NCBI RefSeq assembly: GCF_024171815.1
Contig: NZ_JAMTCJ010000003.1
Coordinates: 1,054,001-1,118,000 of the forward strand
Length of the DNA stretch: 64,000 nt
Origin: Williamsia maris
Lineage (GTDB): Bacteria > Actinomycetota > Actinomycetes > Mycobacteriales > Mycobacteriaceae
Direction of reading: 5' to 3'
Shown here: in pieces, positions 40,094-49,432 of the stretch
Position numbering within the stretch: position 1 is the stretch's first letter
Layout: each line of letters opens with the position of its first letter
The notes under the pieces: model-generated
Told to the model about the DNA's origin: nothing
Database searches by the model: none
What the model saw: the letters and a program-made list of their open reading frames with translations, nothing else
Program-made: the position numbers and the translations under genes

Positions 40094-41188
40094 TCAGTTG
40101 AACTGGACGCTCGCGACGGCGCGGCCGAAGATCTTCTTGCCGTTGGACTTGGCGGTCAGCGCGATCTGCCCGCGGCGGGTCTCGGGATCGAGCGACTTGA
40201 TCTTGGCGGTGAGATCCATCTGGCCGTAGCCGTCCCGCGGGACGTAGACCGGCGCGGTGAAACGGACGTTGTACTCGTAGACCGCACCGGGATCGCCGAC
40301 GAAGTCGGTGATGTATCCCGCGCTGATGCCCATGGTCTGCATCCCGTGGGCGACGACGGTGTCGAGGCCCACGATGTCGGCGATCTCGTCGCTGAAGTGG
40401 ATCGGGTTGGGATCGCCGGCGACACCGGCGTAGTTGATCAGGTTGCCGCGGGTCAGCTTGACCGTGCGGGGCTCGAGCTCCTGGCCGACGGTGAGGCTGT
40501 CGAAGTCGATGGCGCCATACGGCTTGGGATCGGCGGCCGGATCGGGCTCGGTGAAGAAGCCGCTGTGGTCGGGGATCGTCTGACCGTGGTCGTACGTCGC
40601 CCCTTCGACCAGCATGGTGTGCGCCACCGTCGTCATGAACGACGGAGCCGGGGACTCACCCGCGCGGGCCACCAGCGTGGTCCAGGTCGTCATCACCGGG
40701 ACGTCGTCCTGGTTGTGGATCTGGTTCTTGGTCACGAGCACGTCCGCGCCACCCATCTGGCGGTACGAGTCGAGCGACACCACGCAGATGAGCCGGTCAC
40801 CGACCTCGACGGGCTTGTGGAACACCAGGCGCTGGTCGGTCTGCAGCATCTTCCACAGATCCCACCCCTCCACCATCTCCTCGAAGAGACGGCGCTGGGC
40901 GATCATGCCGGGGATGGCGACGAACGACAGCGGCGCGATCAGGGTCGGGTGTCCGTTCGCGGTCGCCGCGGCCTCGTTCCAGTGGACGGGGTTGCCGTCC
41001 TGGACGGCGCGGGCGTACTCGCGGACCTTCTCGCGACCGACCTCGTAGTAGTCCTCGACCGTGTAGTGGAAGCCGACCTGCTGAAGGGTCCGCTCGGCGA
41101 TCTCCTCCGGCGAGAGGCTGGTCTGGTTCGCCATGATCGCCAGGCGCTCTTCGACGGAGGGGATCGAGGATTCACTCACGTTGGTCAC
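40094..41188 (-). CDS. Fused (3R)-hydroxyacyl-ACP dehydratase HadA-HadB
   Basis: Dehydrates beta-hydroxyacyl-ACP in the FAS-II cycle that elongates meromycolic acids. The 364 residues contain two hot-dog folds. The N-terminal HadA-like unit has VREYARAVQDGNPVHWNE; the C-terminal HadB-like unit has NYAGVAGDPNPIHFSDEIA and VAHGMQTMG, the hydratase-2 Asp/His motif that gives catalysis. In M. tuberculosis HadA, HadB and HadC are separate genes at this locus; here HadA and HadB are one chain and no HadC gene lies between it and tRNA-Trp. Start GTG 41188 has AGG four bases upstream. An extended -10 lies about 160 bases upstream. Confidence 0.9.
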   Translation of the reverse strand: MTNVSESSIPSVEERLAIMANQTSLSPEEIAERTLQQVGFHYTVEDYYEVGREKVREYARAVQDGNPVHWNEAAATANGHPTLIAPLSFVAIPGMIAQRRLFEEMVEGWDLWKMLQTDQRLVFHKPVEVGDRLICVVSLDSYRQMGGADVLVTKNQIHNQDDVPVMTTWTTLVARAGESPAPSFMTTVAHTMLVEGATYDHGQTIPDHSGFFTEPDPAADPKPYGAIDFDSLTVGQELEPRTVKLTRGNLINYAGVAGDPNPIHFSDEIADIVGLDTVVAHGMQTMGISAGYITDFVGDPGAVYEYNVRFTAPVYVPRDGYGQMDLTAKIKSLDPETRRGQIALTAKSNGKKIFGRAVASVQFN

Positions 41189-41348
41189 AGAACCTGACCC
41201 TTCACTGGTCGTCGGTGGGCGGCCGGGTCATCACGGGCGACACCCGCGAACGGGCTGTCGGACCGGAGCACTCGACCGTCTTGACCAGCCTCGACGCGAT
41301 CGACTGTGGACCGTCGGAAGACTGGGAGATCGTTGTGTTGCTCGCGAA

Positions 41349-41357
41349 ACGCTACCA
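41349..41357 (-). promoter_or_regulatory. Putative extended -10 promoter for hadAB
   Basis: TGGTAGCGT on the minus strand fits TGn-TAnnnT. Transcription would start near 41342, giving a leader of about 150 bases. No good -35 is seen, as allowed for extended -10 promoters. Confidence 0.35.
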
Positions 41358-41358
41358 G

Positions 41359-41387
41359 TCGTGGCGTGGTCCCCCCAGACGCCACGA
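41359..41387 (-). terminator. Second hairpin downstream of rpmG
   Basis: Perfect 9-bp stem TCGTGGCGT / ACGCCACGA with an 11-base C-rich loop, immediately after the first rpmG hairpin. The tandem pair would isolate rpmG transcription from hadAB. Confidence 0.55.
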
Positions 41388-41388
41388 C

Positions 41389-41415
41389 GCCCCGGCGATG
41401 TCTCATCGTCGGGGC
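41389..41415 (-). terminator. Terminator hairpin after rpmG
   Basis: 12-bp stem GCCCCGGCGATG / CATCGTCGGGGC with one G/T-type mismatch and a TCT loop, seven bases past the rpmG stop. Confidence 0.65.
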
Positions 41416-41422
41416 GAGATGG

Positions 41423-41590
41423 TCAGCGCGACTCTTTGTGGCTCTGGTGCTTGCCGCAGTTCGGGCAGAACTTCTTGATCTCGAGGCGATCGGGATCGTT
41501 ACGGCGGTTCTTCTTGGTGATGTAGTTGCGGTGTTTGCAAACCTCGCAGGCCAAGGTGATCTTGGGCCGCACGTCTGTTGAGGAGGCCAC
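41423..41590 (-). CDS. rpmG: 50S ribosomal protein L33 (zinc-ribbon form)
   Basis: A 55-residue protein. Sequence hallmarks are [20 protein letters not shown] and [20 protein letters not shown], with the two CxxC pairs of the C+ (zinc-binding) form. Starts at GTG 41588-41590 (read on the minus strand) with GAAAGG seven bases upstream. In mycobacteria this gene (rpmG2) also lies beside tRNA-Thr, tRNA-Met and hadA. Zinc-free paralogues usually exist elsewhere and replace it in zinc limitation; no Zur box is obvious here. Confidence 0.95.
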   Translation of the reverse strand: MASSTDVRPKITLACEVCKHRNYITKKNRRNDPDRLEIKKFCPNCGKHQSHKESR

Positions 41591-41686
41591 GGGGCTGCCT
41601 TTCGGTGGATCGATCTCGGGTACTGCACACGCGCCGGTGCGCGGAGGTCACCGCGCGTCGTCGCCGTGTGCAGCGTTGTCTCGCTG

Positions 41687-41760
<74 letters not shown>

Positions 41761-41798
41761 ATGGCCGCCCAGGCCGGCGACGGTCTGGGAGTCCAGCG

Positions 41799-41871
41799 AG
41801 CCCCCTAACGGAATCGAACCGTTGACCTTTTCCTTACCATGGAAACGCTCTACCGACTGAGCTAAGGGGGC
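41799..41871 (-). tRNA. tRNA-Thr (GGT anticodon)
   Basis: 73-base cloverleaf: acceptor GCCCCCT / AGGGGGC, D-arm GCTCAGTCGGTAGAGC, anticodon stem TTTCC / GGAAA with loop ATGGTAA, T-arm GTTCGATTC. It lies 38 bases upstream of tRNA-Met in the direction of transcription and is probably processed from the same transcript. Confidence 0.94.
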
Positions 41872-42036
41872 GGGACCCGGAGCATCTTGCGACGCCCCGA
41901 GAGCCTTAACGAGATTACACAGCCGCCTGCGCAGTCGCCAAATCGCTGGGATCCGACGCCGTCGAGACGGTGCCTCTCTCTGTATTCAGGCAGCTCACAA
42001 GGGATTCGAAGGTGAATTCGAGGATCCCAGGTGAGG

Positions 42037-42120
42037 TGGTGGCACGTGTAGGATTCGAACCTACGTAGCTTGCGCGACGGATTTACAGTCCGCTCCCATT
42101 GGCCGCTCGGGCAACGTGCC
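42037..42120 (-). tRNA. tRNA-Tyr (GTA anticodon)
   Basis: Class II tRNA with long variable arm. Acceptor GGCACGT / ACGTGCC, anticodon loop CTGTAAA, variable arm around GCGCAAGCTACG, T-arm GTTCGAATC. The discriminator A is followed by CCA (42037-42039), so the 3' end is encoded, unlike the other tRNAs here. Confidence 0.94.
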
Positions 42121-42245
42121 GCGCTGTGTCCCCCGGTAGTGAAACACCGCGGAGGCAACGCCGAGAAGACTACAACGCAGTGGCCCCAGTTGCGAAAACC
42201 GCATGTCGTGACGCGTGCTCCGACGAGCGTTCGCATCGTTCGTGG

Positions 42246-42277
42246 CCGTTCGCATCGCCGACGCACGGTGCGAACGG
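42246..42277. terminator. Hairpin downstream of the broken AbiEi-like gene
   Basis: Perfect 9-bp arms CCGTTCGCA / TGCGAACGG with a 14-base loop, 20 bases past the 3' end of the pseudogene and upstream of tRNA-Tyr. A further CGTTCGCATCG copy lies at about 42228. May terminate transcription or belong to the tRNA-Tyr promoter region. Confidence 0.4.
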
Positions 42278-42297
42278 CGCTCGCTGTTGCGAACCGA

Positions 42298-43235
42298 TCA
42301 ACTCCGCGCCCGCTCGACCGCTCGGCGTATCCGTTCGATGACCACGTCCGGCCGGTGGAGCAGTTCGTGCCAGGTCCATCGGACGACGACGTAGCCGAGG
42401 TCCTGCAACTCCTGCGCGCGGAACTTCTCCTCGTCGAGGATCTCGCGCAACGACTTCTCCGAGTACTGACCGAAGTACTTGCCCATGCCGTCGCACTCCC
42501 CCACGACGCCGAACTCCTCCCACAAGAAGTCGACCCGACCGACCAGGCGCGCGTGCTCGTCGAAGATCTCGCGTTGTAGGTCCGGCATCGGAAGGCGAGA
42601 TTTTGCGATGACCAGTCGGCTCCACGACTCCAGGGGACTCTCTGAGCGACCGTCGAGACGCGCTACGGCCGAGCGAGCTCGACCACACCCGTGCACGGGC
42701 CCCATGCGCTCTAGCTGTGCGTCAGATCACTCTCGTCGCAGAGTTTCCGACGAAGAGCTGCGTCTCCTGCGCTGGTGGCCGCGCGCACCGATTGGGTGCG
42801 TGCGACATCGATGATCGTTCGCGCCACCGATGTCGACAGGACCCCTCCGATCTGGACCAGTTCCCGAGAAGCGATGTTGCGATGCAACACACTGATCGCC
42901 GTCACCTGTGTGCCAGAAGCGCGCATCCCGGGACGCGCGACGTGGACATGCGACAGGTCCGCTCCGAGCACGGGTAGGCCGAGATTCACCGCTGCACTCA
43001 CTCCGGCCAGCGCGGTCCCGTCCGCCATGTTCGCCACCACTCCGAGCGCAAGCGAGAGGTGACGGTGCTCGTCGAAGCGGCCCAACTCCGCAGGAATGAC
43101 GTAGTAGCCGGGCGCGAGAACGGTCAGCGCCCCGTGTGCCACGGCGTCCGAGATGTCCTTGCGCGTCATGCCACCCGCGATCAGATCTCGACGGGTCTTC
43201 GCTACTGGTGTCATGCATCGAGCGTCGGCGATCAC
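42298..43235 (-). pseudogene. Frameshifted AbiEi-antitoxin-like/DUF559 protein
   Basis: Two adjacent minus-strand frames make one protein. The upstream frame (43235-42711, 174 residues) has the N-terminal winged-helix AbiEi-type domain (TRRDLIAGGMTRKDISDAVAHG) and the middle region (VLSTSVARTIIDVAR, AGDAALRRKL). The downstream frame (to 42298) supplies the C-terminal DUF559/Vsr-like nuclease fold (ESPLESWSRLVIA, GRVDFLWEEFGVVGE, GYVVVRWTWHELL). They part at a CACA run (42716-42719): removing one CA gives LTQLERMGPVHGCG and joins both smoothly. Intact relatives run about 300 residues in actinobacteria, usually without a toxin gene. Alternative start ATG 43214. Could be two short proteins, but the downstream part has no ribosome site of its own. 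Confidence 0.75.
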
Positions 43236-43410
43236 GGCGACCGTCGCGTCGTCATCGGAGCCGTCCCGGCCGGGTTGTCCCCGTTTCGCCGCGGCTCCCC
43301 AGGAACGGGGTTTGCAGGGTCAAGTGCGGTTTGCATGGTTCCGGTAGCGCGCAAACGACACGAGACCGTGCGAAGAGCGGACCCGAGGCACACGTCGCTA
43401 CCCTGAGCGC

Positions 43411-43902
43411 ATGGCAGATTCATCATTCGACGTGGTCAGCAAGATCGATCGACAAGAGGTCGACAACGCTCTGAACCAGGCCGCGAAGGAACTCTCGCAG
43501 CGCTACGACTTCCGGGGCACCAACACGAAGATCGACTGGTCGGGCGACGAGACCATCGTGATCACCTCCGACACCGAGGAACGCACCGAGGCGGCTCTCG
43601 AGGTGTTCAAGGAGAAGCTCATCCGCCGCGACATCTCGCTCAAGGCGTTCGACGCAGGCGAGCCGGCGTCGTCGGGCAAGGGCTACCGCCTGTCCGGGAA
43701 CCTGGTGCAGGGCATCGACTCGGAGAAGGCCAAGAAGATCACCAAGGCCATCCGCGACGAGGGCCCCAAGGGCGTCAAGGCGCTCATCCAGGGCGACGAG
43801 CTGCGGGTGTCGAGCAAGAAGCGCGACGACCTCCAGGAGATCATCGCGCTTCTCAAGGGCAAGGACTTCGAGATCGCCCTGCAGTTCGTGAACTACCGGT
43901 AG
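43411..43902 (+). CDS. YajQ family nucleotide-binding protein
   Basis: A 163-residue YajQ/UPF0234 protein with two ferredoxin-like domains: [20 protein letters not shown] and [11 protein letters not shown] at the N-terminus, [21 protein letters not shown] and [20 protein letters not shown] in the middle, ending ALQFVNYR. Some members bind cyclic di-GMP in Xanthomonas; in mycolata the ligand is not established. TACCCT lies about 13 bases before ATG with no Shine-Dalgarno, suggesting a leaderless message. It converges on htpX with only four bases between stops. Confidence 0.93.
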   Translation: MADSSFDVVSKIDRQEVDNALNQAAKELSQRYDFRGTNTKIDWSGDETIVITSDTEERTEAALEVFKEKLIRRDISLKAFDAGEPASSGKGYRLSGNLVQGIDSEKAKKITKAIRDEGPKGVKALIQGDELRVSSKKRDDLQEIIALLKGKDFEIALQFVNYR

Positions 43903-43906
43903 GGAC

Positions 43907-44773
43907 TCAGCGGGGCCCGCGGGCCATCGCCTCGAGACGGGCGATGCGGTCCTCCATCGGCGGATGCGTGGCGAACATCCGACCGATGCGCTCGCCGCCG
44001 CGGAACGGGTTGGCGATCATCAGGTGCGACTGCGCGGCCAGGTCGGTCTGCGGGGGCAGCGGCTTGGCCTCGACCCCGCCGGAGATCTTGCGCAGCGCGG
44101 ACGCCAGCGCCAGCGGGTCACCGGTCAGCTCGGCCCCCGATGCGTCGGCCTGGTACTCCCGCGAGCGCGACACCGCGAGCTTGACGACGGTCGCCGCGAT
44201 CGGTCCGAGCAGCGAGATCAGGATCAGCGCAAAGGGATTGGCGCCGCCCTCGCGGTTGCCGCCGAACATCCCGGCGAACATCGCGAAGTTGGCCAGACCC
44301 GTGACGACCGCCGCCATCGCGCCCGCGATCGACGAGATCAGGATGTCGCGGTTGTAGACGTGGCTCAGCTCGTGGCCGAGCACGGCCCGCAGCTCACGCT
44401 CGTCGAGGATCTGCAGGATGCCCTGCGTGCAGCAGACCGCCGCGTTCTTCGGGTTGCGGCCGGTGGCAAAGGCATTGGGCGCCTCGGTGGGGCTGATGTA
44501 CAGCGCGGGCATGGGCTGGCGGGCGTTGGTCGCGAGCTCGCGGACGATGCGGTAGATCATCGGCGCCTGCACCTCGGTGACCGGCTGCGCGTGCATCGCC
44601 TTGAGCGCCATCTTCGCGCTGTTGAAGTAGACGTAGGCGTTCATGCCGACCGCGAAGACCACCGCCACGAGGAGGATCGCAGGGCTGCGGAAGGCCGCGC
44701 CGATGCCGACGATGATCGCCGACATGAAGCCGAGCAGCAGTACGGTCTTCAGTCCATTCGCGTGGCCGTGCAT
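43907..44773 (-). CDS. htpX: Membrane zinc metalloprotease HtpX
   Basis: A 288-residue M48 protease that degrades misfolded membrane proteins. The catalytic HExxH is His134-Glu135-His138 in [10 protein letters not shown]; the third ligand Glu lies in [14 protein letters not shown]. Two N-terminal helices (9-28, 31-48) and two more after the active site ([36 protein letters not shown]) match the family. The start is ATG 44773 with GGAGGAG eight bases upstream; earlier codons in frame lack one. Sits beside grcC1 as in mycobacteria. Confidence 0.95.
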   Translation of the reverse strand: MHGHANGLKTVLLLGFMSAIIVGIGAAFRSPAILLVAVVFAVGMNAYVYFNSAKMALKAMHAQPVTEVQAPMIYRIVRELATNARQPMPALYISPTEAPNAFATGRNPKNAAVCCTQGILQILDERELRAVLGHELSHVYNRDILISSIAGAMAAVVTGLANFAMFAGMFGGNREGGANPFALILISLLGPIAATVVKLAVSRSREYQADASGAELTGDPLALASALRKISGGVEAKPLPPQTDLAAQSHLMIANPFRGGERIGRMFATHPPMEDRIARLEAMARGPR

Positions 44774-44877
44774 CGCGGTCGCTCCTCCGTGCCGGGTGGT
44801 CAACGCCGGGTGGGCGTTGTCGTCCCCTCAACGAGCGACCGGGCGGCAAAGTTTCCGTCGCCGGCAACGGGGTGCGG

Positions 44878-45912
44878 TCAGCCGATCCGCTCGACGGTGT
44901 AACTCACCAGCGAGGTCAACGCCCTCTTGGCCTCGTTGTCGGGCAGCTGTGCGAGCTCGGAGTAGGCCCGATCGGCGTACCCGGCCAGCGTCTCGCGGGC
45001 GCGGACCATCCCAACCGACGCGTTGAGCAGGCCGAGTGCCTCGGTGACCTCGGCGTCGTCGGTCAGCGGCAGACGCTCGCCGGAGGCCGAGAGCAACAGC
45101 TCGCGCAGGCGATCGGCGTCGGGGCCCTGCTCGGTGAGCGCGTAGAGGACCGGCAACGTGTGCACGCCCTCGCGGAGGTCGGTGCCGGGGTTCTTGCCCG
45201 AGTCGCCGGGCTGGGAACTGATGTCGATGATGTCGTCGGACACCTGGAATGCGGTGCCGATGGCGTCGCCGAGGCGCGAGAGCCGCTCGATGTCGTCGTC
45301 GGTCGCGCCCGAGGTCATGCCACCGAAACGGCCGGCCGCGGCGATCAACGACGCCGTCTTCTCCCAGACGACGCGCAGGTAGTGGTCCACCGGGTCGGTG
45401 CCCGACGGATTGCCGATGGTCTCGCGCATCTGGCCGGTGACCAGCTCGGCGAAGGTGTCGGCGATGATCAGCACCGATTCCGGGCCCAGGGTCGAGACCA
45501 GCCGTGAAGCGCGGGCGAAGAGGAAGTCGCCCGCCAGGATGGCGACGCTGTTGCTCCACCGGGCGTTGGCGCTGACCGCGCCGCGTCGCAGCTCGGCCTC
45601 GTCCATGACGTCGTCGTGATAGAGCGTGGCGAGATGGATCAGCTCGACGACGGTCGACGCGGTGATGACCTCGGAGGCGTGTGGGTTCGGGCCGAACTGC
45701 GACGAGAGCAGGGCGAACACGGGGCGGAAGCGCTTGCCGCCCGCCTTGGCGAGATGGGTGGCCGCCTCGGTGAGGAAGTCCTCGCCCGACGACAGCTCGG
45801 CGAGCAACAGCTCCTCGACCTTGGCCAGTGAGTCACCGATCCCGGACGAGAACTCGTCCGAGCCCATGTCGATGCCCATGAACGTGGTCTTCACGGTTCC
45901 CAACCACTCCAT
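44878..45912 (-). CDS. grcC1: Long-chain polyprenyl diphosphate synthase (GrcC1 type)
   Basis: Builds the all-trans polyprenyl side chain for menaquinone. The 344 residues carry both aspartate-rich motifs: first DDVMD in LYHDDVMDEAELRRG near residue 97, second DDIID in FQVSDDIIDISS. KAGGKRFRP binds diphosphate. The residues before the first motif (ELIHLATLYHDD) lack large aromatics at the usual chain-stopping positions, in keeping with a long product. The start may be ATG 45912 or GTG 45894 (VKTTFMGID). It is divergent from menJ, which reduces one double bond of the same chain, and 78 bases upstream of htpX in genome order. Confidence 0.92.
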   Translation of the reverse strand: MEWLGTVKTTFMGIDMGSDEFSSGIGDSLAKVEELLLAELSSGEDFLTEAATHLAKAGGKRFRPVFALLSSQFGPNPHASEVITASTVVELIHLATLYHDDVMDEAELRRGAVSANARWSNSVAILAGDFLFARASRLVSTLGPESVLIIADTFAELVTGQMRETIGNPSGTDPVDHYLRVVWEKTASLIAAAGRFGGMTSGATDDDIERLSRLGDAIGTAFQVSDDIIDISSQPGDSGKNPGTDLREGVHTLPVLYALTEQGPDADRLRELLLSASGERLPLTDDAEVTEALGLLNASVGMVRARETLAGYADRAYSELAQLPDNEAKRALTSLVSYTVERIG

Positions 45913-46030
45913 CTACTCGCTGCCGTCGCGTCCGCGCCGGCAACTCTCATTCGGATCACGCGTCGGGACCGGAGGCCCCACCTACGACCGAGCGTAATCG
46001 TTGCCATCGGTGTTCGGCGATAATGGTCGT

Positions 46031-47281
46031 GTGACCTCCGACCGTTCTGTCCCCACCCACGCCGATGTGCTCGTCGTCGGCGCGGGTCCGGGCGGTTCGG
46101 CGGCCGCCGCGCATGCAGCGTCGGCGGGCCGCGAGGTGGTCCTGCTCGACGACGCGGTGTTCCCCCGCGACAAGACCTGCGGTGACGGGCTGACCCCGCG
46201 CGCGGTGGCCGAGATGGATCGGCTCGGACTGGGCGAGTTCCTCTCGACGCGGCCCCGGATCGTCGGGTTGTCGATGCGCGGCTGGGGCGCCAGCCAGCAG
46301 ATCCGTTGGCCCTCAGGCAGATTCCCGGAACACGGCAGCGCGGTGGCACGCACCGAACTCGACGACCGCATCCGACACGTGGCACTCGATCGCGGCGCGC
46401 GAATGGTGCAGGGCACCAAGGCGGTCGGAGTCGAGATGCGTGATGGCGCTGTACATTCCGTCGTCGTCGAGGGTGACCAGGGCCGCTCGGAGATCCGTGT
46501 TCGCCAGCTGATCATCGCCGACGGGGTGCGCTCGACGCTGGGGCGCGAACTCGGTCGCGAGTGGCACCGCGACACCGCCTACGGCGTGGCCGCGCGCGCA
46601 TACGCGACATCGGGTCGGGCCGACGACACCTGGATGGGCTCGGACCTCGAACTCCGCGACGGCGCAGGCGAATTGCTCCCCGGGTACGGCTGGGTGTTCC
46701 CGCTCGGCGCGGAGAGCGGATTGGTCAACATCGGCGTGGGCGCGCTGGCCACCGGCAAGCGGCCCGCACACATGGCGTTGCGTCCGATCGTCGATCACTA
46801 CAACAACTCGCAACGCGAGCGGTGGCAGATCACCGGCGATCCGATGCGGGTCACCTCGGCACTGCTGCCCATGGGAGGTGCGGTCTCCGGGGTCGCGGGG
46901 CGCAACTGGATGCTCATCGGCGACGCCGCGGCGTGTGTGAACCCGCTCAACGGTGAGGGCATCGACTACGCACTGGAGACCGGACGGATGGCCGTCGAAC
47001 GGCTCGATGAGACCGATCACACGTCTGCGTGGCCTGCCGTTCTCACCGAGCACTACGGGACGGCGTTCTCCGCCGCCCGCCGCCTCGCCGGTGTGCTGAC
47101 GTTCCCGCAGGCGGTTCCGGTGCTCGGCCGACCGGGCATCCGCTCGGCGGCGTTGATGTCGATGGTCGTGCGGGTGATGGGCAACTTGATCACCCCGGAG
47201 GACGGCGATCTGCTCGCGCGCGCGTGGCGGGTGGCCGGCTCGGCGTCGGTCCGCCTGGACCACCGCCCGCCCTTCGTCTGA
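46031..47281 (+). CDS. menJ: Menaquinone reductase MenJ (geranylgeranyl-reductase family)
   Basis: A 416-residue flavoprotein that saturates one isoprene unit of menaquinone, giving MK(II-H2). FAD motif VLVVGAGPGGSAAAAHAA at about 12-29, DKTCGDGLTPRAV downstream (the Cys-Gly-Asp segment of the family), and the second FAD motif MLIGDAAACVNPLNGEGI near 295. GTG 46031 sits seven bases after GATAAT with no ribosome site, so the message is probably leaderless. Divergent from grcC1 and convergent with menG, the same order as in M. tuberculosis. Confidence 0.91.
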   Translation: MTSDRSVPTHADVLVVGAGPGGSAAAAHAASAGREVVLLDDAVFPRDKTCGDGLTPRAVAEMDRLGLGEFLSTRPRIVGLSMRGWGASQQIRWPSGRFPEHGSAVARTELDDRIRHVALDRGARMVQGTKAVGVEMRDGAVHSVVVEGDQGRSEIRVRQLIIADGVRSTLGRELGREWHRDTAYGVAARAYATSGRADDTWMGSDLELRDGAGELLPGYGWVFPLGAESGLVNIGVGALATGKRPAHMALRPIVDHYNNSQRERWQITGDPMRVTSALLPMGGAVSGVAGRNWMLIGDAAACVNPLNGEGIDYALETGRMAVERLDETDHTSAWPAVLTEHYGTAFSAARRLAGVLTFPQAVPVLGRPGIRSAALMSMVVRVMGNLITPEDGDLLARAWRVAGSASVRLDHRPPFV

Positions 47282-47288
47282 CCGCGTG

Positions 47289-47429
47289 CGTCAGTTGGGC
47301 ACGTAAACCCGTCAGTTGGGCACATAGACCCACCGATTGGGCACCTGCTCGACAGGTGAGAGCCCCGATGCCCACTCAGTGGGCTTATCTGCCCAACTGG
47401 CGGACTTTGTTGCCCAACTGGCGGGGGCT
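47289..47429. repeat. Two inverted 21-bp-period arrays between menJ and menG
   Basis: Three units at 47289, 47310 and 47331 carry CGTCAGTTGGGCAC or a variant. Two units at 47388 and 47409 carry the reverse orientation, TGCCCAACTGGCGG. Each step is exactly 21 bases. The facing arrays can pair into a long hairpin on either strand, with GCCCACTCAGTGGGC between them. The last unit overlaps the menG stop (47428-47430). Confidence 0.85.
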
Positions 47430-48126
47430 ACTTCGTGGCGTAGTGCAGCGCGGCGATGCCGCCGGTGAGGTTGCGCCAGCGGACGTTGCCGAAACCGGCG
47501 GCGGTGATGCGCTCGGCGAGACCGGCCTGATCAGGCCACGCCCGGATCGACTCGGCGAGATAGACATACGCCTCGGGGTTGCTGGCGACGCGCGTGGCCA
47601 CCGGCGGCAGCGCCTTCATCAGGTACTCCATGTACAGCGTCCGGAACGGTCCGAACACCGGCGTCGAGAACTCGCAGATGACCAGTCGCCCATTCGGTTT
47701 GAGCACCCGCTGCAGCTCGGCGAGTGCGGTGTCGACGTTCGCGACGTTGCGCAGGCCGAAGGAGATGGTCGCGGCATCGAAGCTCTCGTCGGCGAAGGGC
47801 AGCGTGAGCGCGTCGGCGGCGACCTTGGGCACCGGCCGACGGTGGCCGGCCTTGAGCATGCCGAGGGAGAAGTCGGCCGCGATGCAGTGCGCACCCGACT
47901 GCGCGAGTTCCTCGGTCGAGACCGCGGTCCCGGCGGCCAGGTCGAGCACCACGTCGTCGGGTCCGAGTGCCAGCGCGCGGCGAGTCGCCTTCCGCCAGCC
48001 GCGATCCTGACCGAACGAGAGCACCGTGTTGGTGATGTCGTAGCGGCGGGCGACACCGTCGAACATGGCGGCGACGTCGGCCGGCTTCTTGTCCAGTCCG
48101 GCGCGGCCCACTGAGGTCGAGGTCAT
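47428..48126 (-). CDS. menG: Demethylmenaquinone methyltransferase
   Basis: C-methylates demethylmenaquinone, the last step of menaquinone synthesis. The 232-residue class I SAM methyltransferase has [23 protein letters not shown] motif [53 protein letters not shown] and [13 protein letters not shown], all typical UbiE/MenG blocks. I chose ATG 48126; TACGGT lies seven bases before it, again a leaderless arrangement. Often annotated ubiE. Confidence 0.94.
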   Translation of the reverse strand: MTSTSVGRAGLDKKPADVAAMFDGVARRYDITNTVLSFGQDRGWRKATRRALALGPDDVVLDLAAGTAVSTEELAQSGAHCIAADFSLGMLKAGHRRPVPKVAADALTLPFADESFDAATISFGLRNVANVDTALAELQRVLKPNGRLVICEFSTPVFGPFRTLYMEYLMKALPPVATRVASNPEAYVYLAESIRAWPDQAGLAERITAAGFGNVRWRNLTGGIAALHYATK

Positions 48127-48192
48127 GGGCTCAACCGTACGTGCCCGCGCGCCCGTCGAGTACGAGAGTCCCGACACACGCGGGCCGTGGGA

Positions 48193-49341
48193 TCAGGCCG
48201 TGCGGCGGTGGACCGCGAGGCTGCCCGCGCGTCCGAGGACCGCGTCGTAGTGGCCGAGCAACTGGTCGCAGACGACCGGCCAGGTGCGTCCCTGCACCCC
48301 GCGCCAGCCCGCCGTGCCGAACTCGGTGCCGACGTTAGAGTCGAGCAGGGTGTCGACCGCGCCGGGCAGTCGGCGGGAGAAGGTCGGGACGTCGAGCAGG
48401 TACCCGGTCCGCAGGTTCGCGATCAGATCCTTCGGGCCGCCGGCGTCGGGGCCGATCACCGGGACGCCGCTGGCCTGCGCCTCCTGGACGGCCTGACAGA
48501 AGGTCTCGTGCTCGCCGGGGTGCACGAAGACGTCCATGCTCGCGTAGGCGCGGGCGAGTTCGACACCGCCGAGTTCGCCGGTGAACACCGCGTCGGGCAT
48601 CAACTTCTCGAGGCGCGCGCGTTCGGGGCCGCCTCCGACGATCACGAGCTGACGATCACTGCGTCCCGACAACACCGCGAGGCGCTCGACGTGCTTCTCC
48701 GGCGCCAACCGTCCGACGAAACCGACGATCGGCGCGCCGGAGGGACTCCACTGCGCGCGCAACGCGTCGTCGCGGCGCTGCGGGTTGAACCGTTCGATGT
48801 CGACGCCTCGGCCCCATCGGAAGACCCGCGGGATCCCGTGGTCCTGCAGCGCTTTCACCGACACCGACGACGGCGCCAGGGTGCGGTCGCAGGCCGTGTG
48901 CAGTCGACGCGTCCACGTCCACGCGGCCCGCGCACCCATGCCGATGCCGTAGCTCTCGGCGAATCCGGCCACGTCGGTCTGGAAGACCGCGACCGTCGGG
49001 AGGTCGAGGCGCCGGGCGGCGTGCGCACCCGCGGCACCCATCACGAACGGTGACGCGAGATGCACGACGTCGGGCGCGAACTCGGCCATCGCGCGGTACA
49101 GGGACGGGTTCGGCACCCCCACCGGGAGAGACGAGATCTTGGGCACCATCATCGACGGCACCAGATGCACCGGCACGCCGTTGACCTCGCGCGGGGCGGG
49201 TTGCGCGCCACGCGGGGTGTCGGGGGCGAACACCATCGCGTCGTGACCGCGGCGCTCGAGGTGATCGAGCACGCGCAGCACCGAGTTCACGACGCCGTTC
49301 ATGTTCGGCAGGAAACTCTCCGCAACTATTGCCACTCGCAC
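48193..49341 (-). CDS. mgtA: GT4 family mannosyltransferase (MgtA/PimB type)
   Basis: A 382-residue GT-B glycosyltransferase: opening [21 protein letters not shown] (acceptor side), donor-binding [15 protein letters not shown] near 200 and the EX7E motif [22 protein letters not shown] near 285. By position (between menG and a DUF3592 protein next to menD) and sequence it matches mycobacterial MgtA, which uses GDP-mannose to build mannosylated glucuronosyl-diacylglycerol or lipomannan-related glycolipids at the inner membrane. Exact acceptor in this organism is inferred. Peripheral membrane protein without helices. Confidence 0.85.
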   Translation of the reverse strand: MRVAIVAESFLPNMNGVVNSVLRVLDHLERRGHDAMVFAPDTPRGAQPAPREVNGVPVHLVPSMMVPKISSLPVGVPNPSLYRAMAEFAPDVVHLASPFVMGAAGAHAARRLDLPTVAVFQTDVAGFAESYGIGMGARAAWTWTRRLHTACDRTLAPSSVSVKALQDHGIPRVFRWGRGVDIERFNPQRRDDALRAQWSPSGAPIVGFVGRLAPEKHVERLAVLSGRSDRQLVIVGGGPERARLEKLMPDAVFTGELGGVELARAYASMDVFVHPGEHETFCQAVQEAQASGVPVIGPDAGGPKDLIANLRTGYLLDVPTFSRRLPGAVDTLLDSNVGTEFGTAGWRGVQGRTWPVVCDQLLGHYDAVLGRAGSLAVHRRTA

Positions 49342-49432
49342 GAACGTCAGTGTGGCCAGCTCATCTGTCCCACAACGTTCGTCGACGTGACGTCGGCCGA
49401 AATGGGAGGTGAACTCCTCCGGCGCGGGCTCC

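Noticed and set aside
42711-43235. An intact stand-alone AbiEi antitoxin with a toxin partner
   Set aside because: No AbiEii-type nucleotidyltransferase gene is adjacent, and the following frame is the missing C-terminal half of the same protein.
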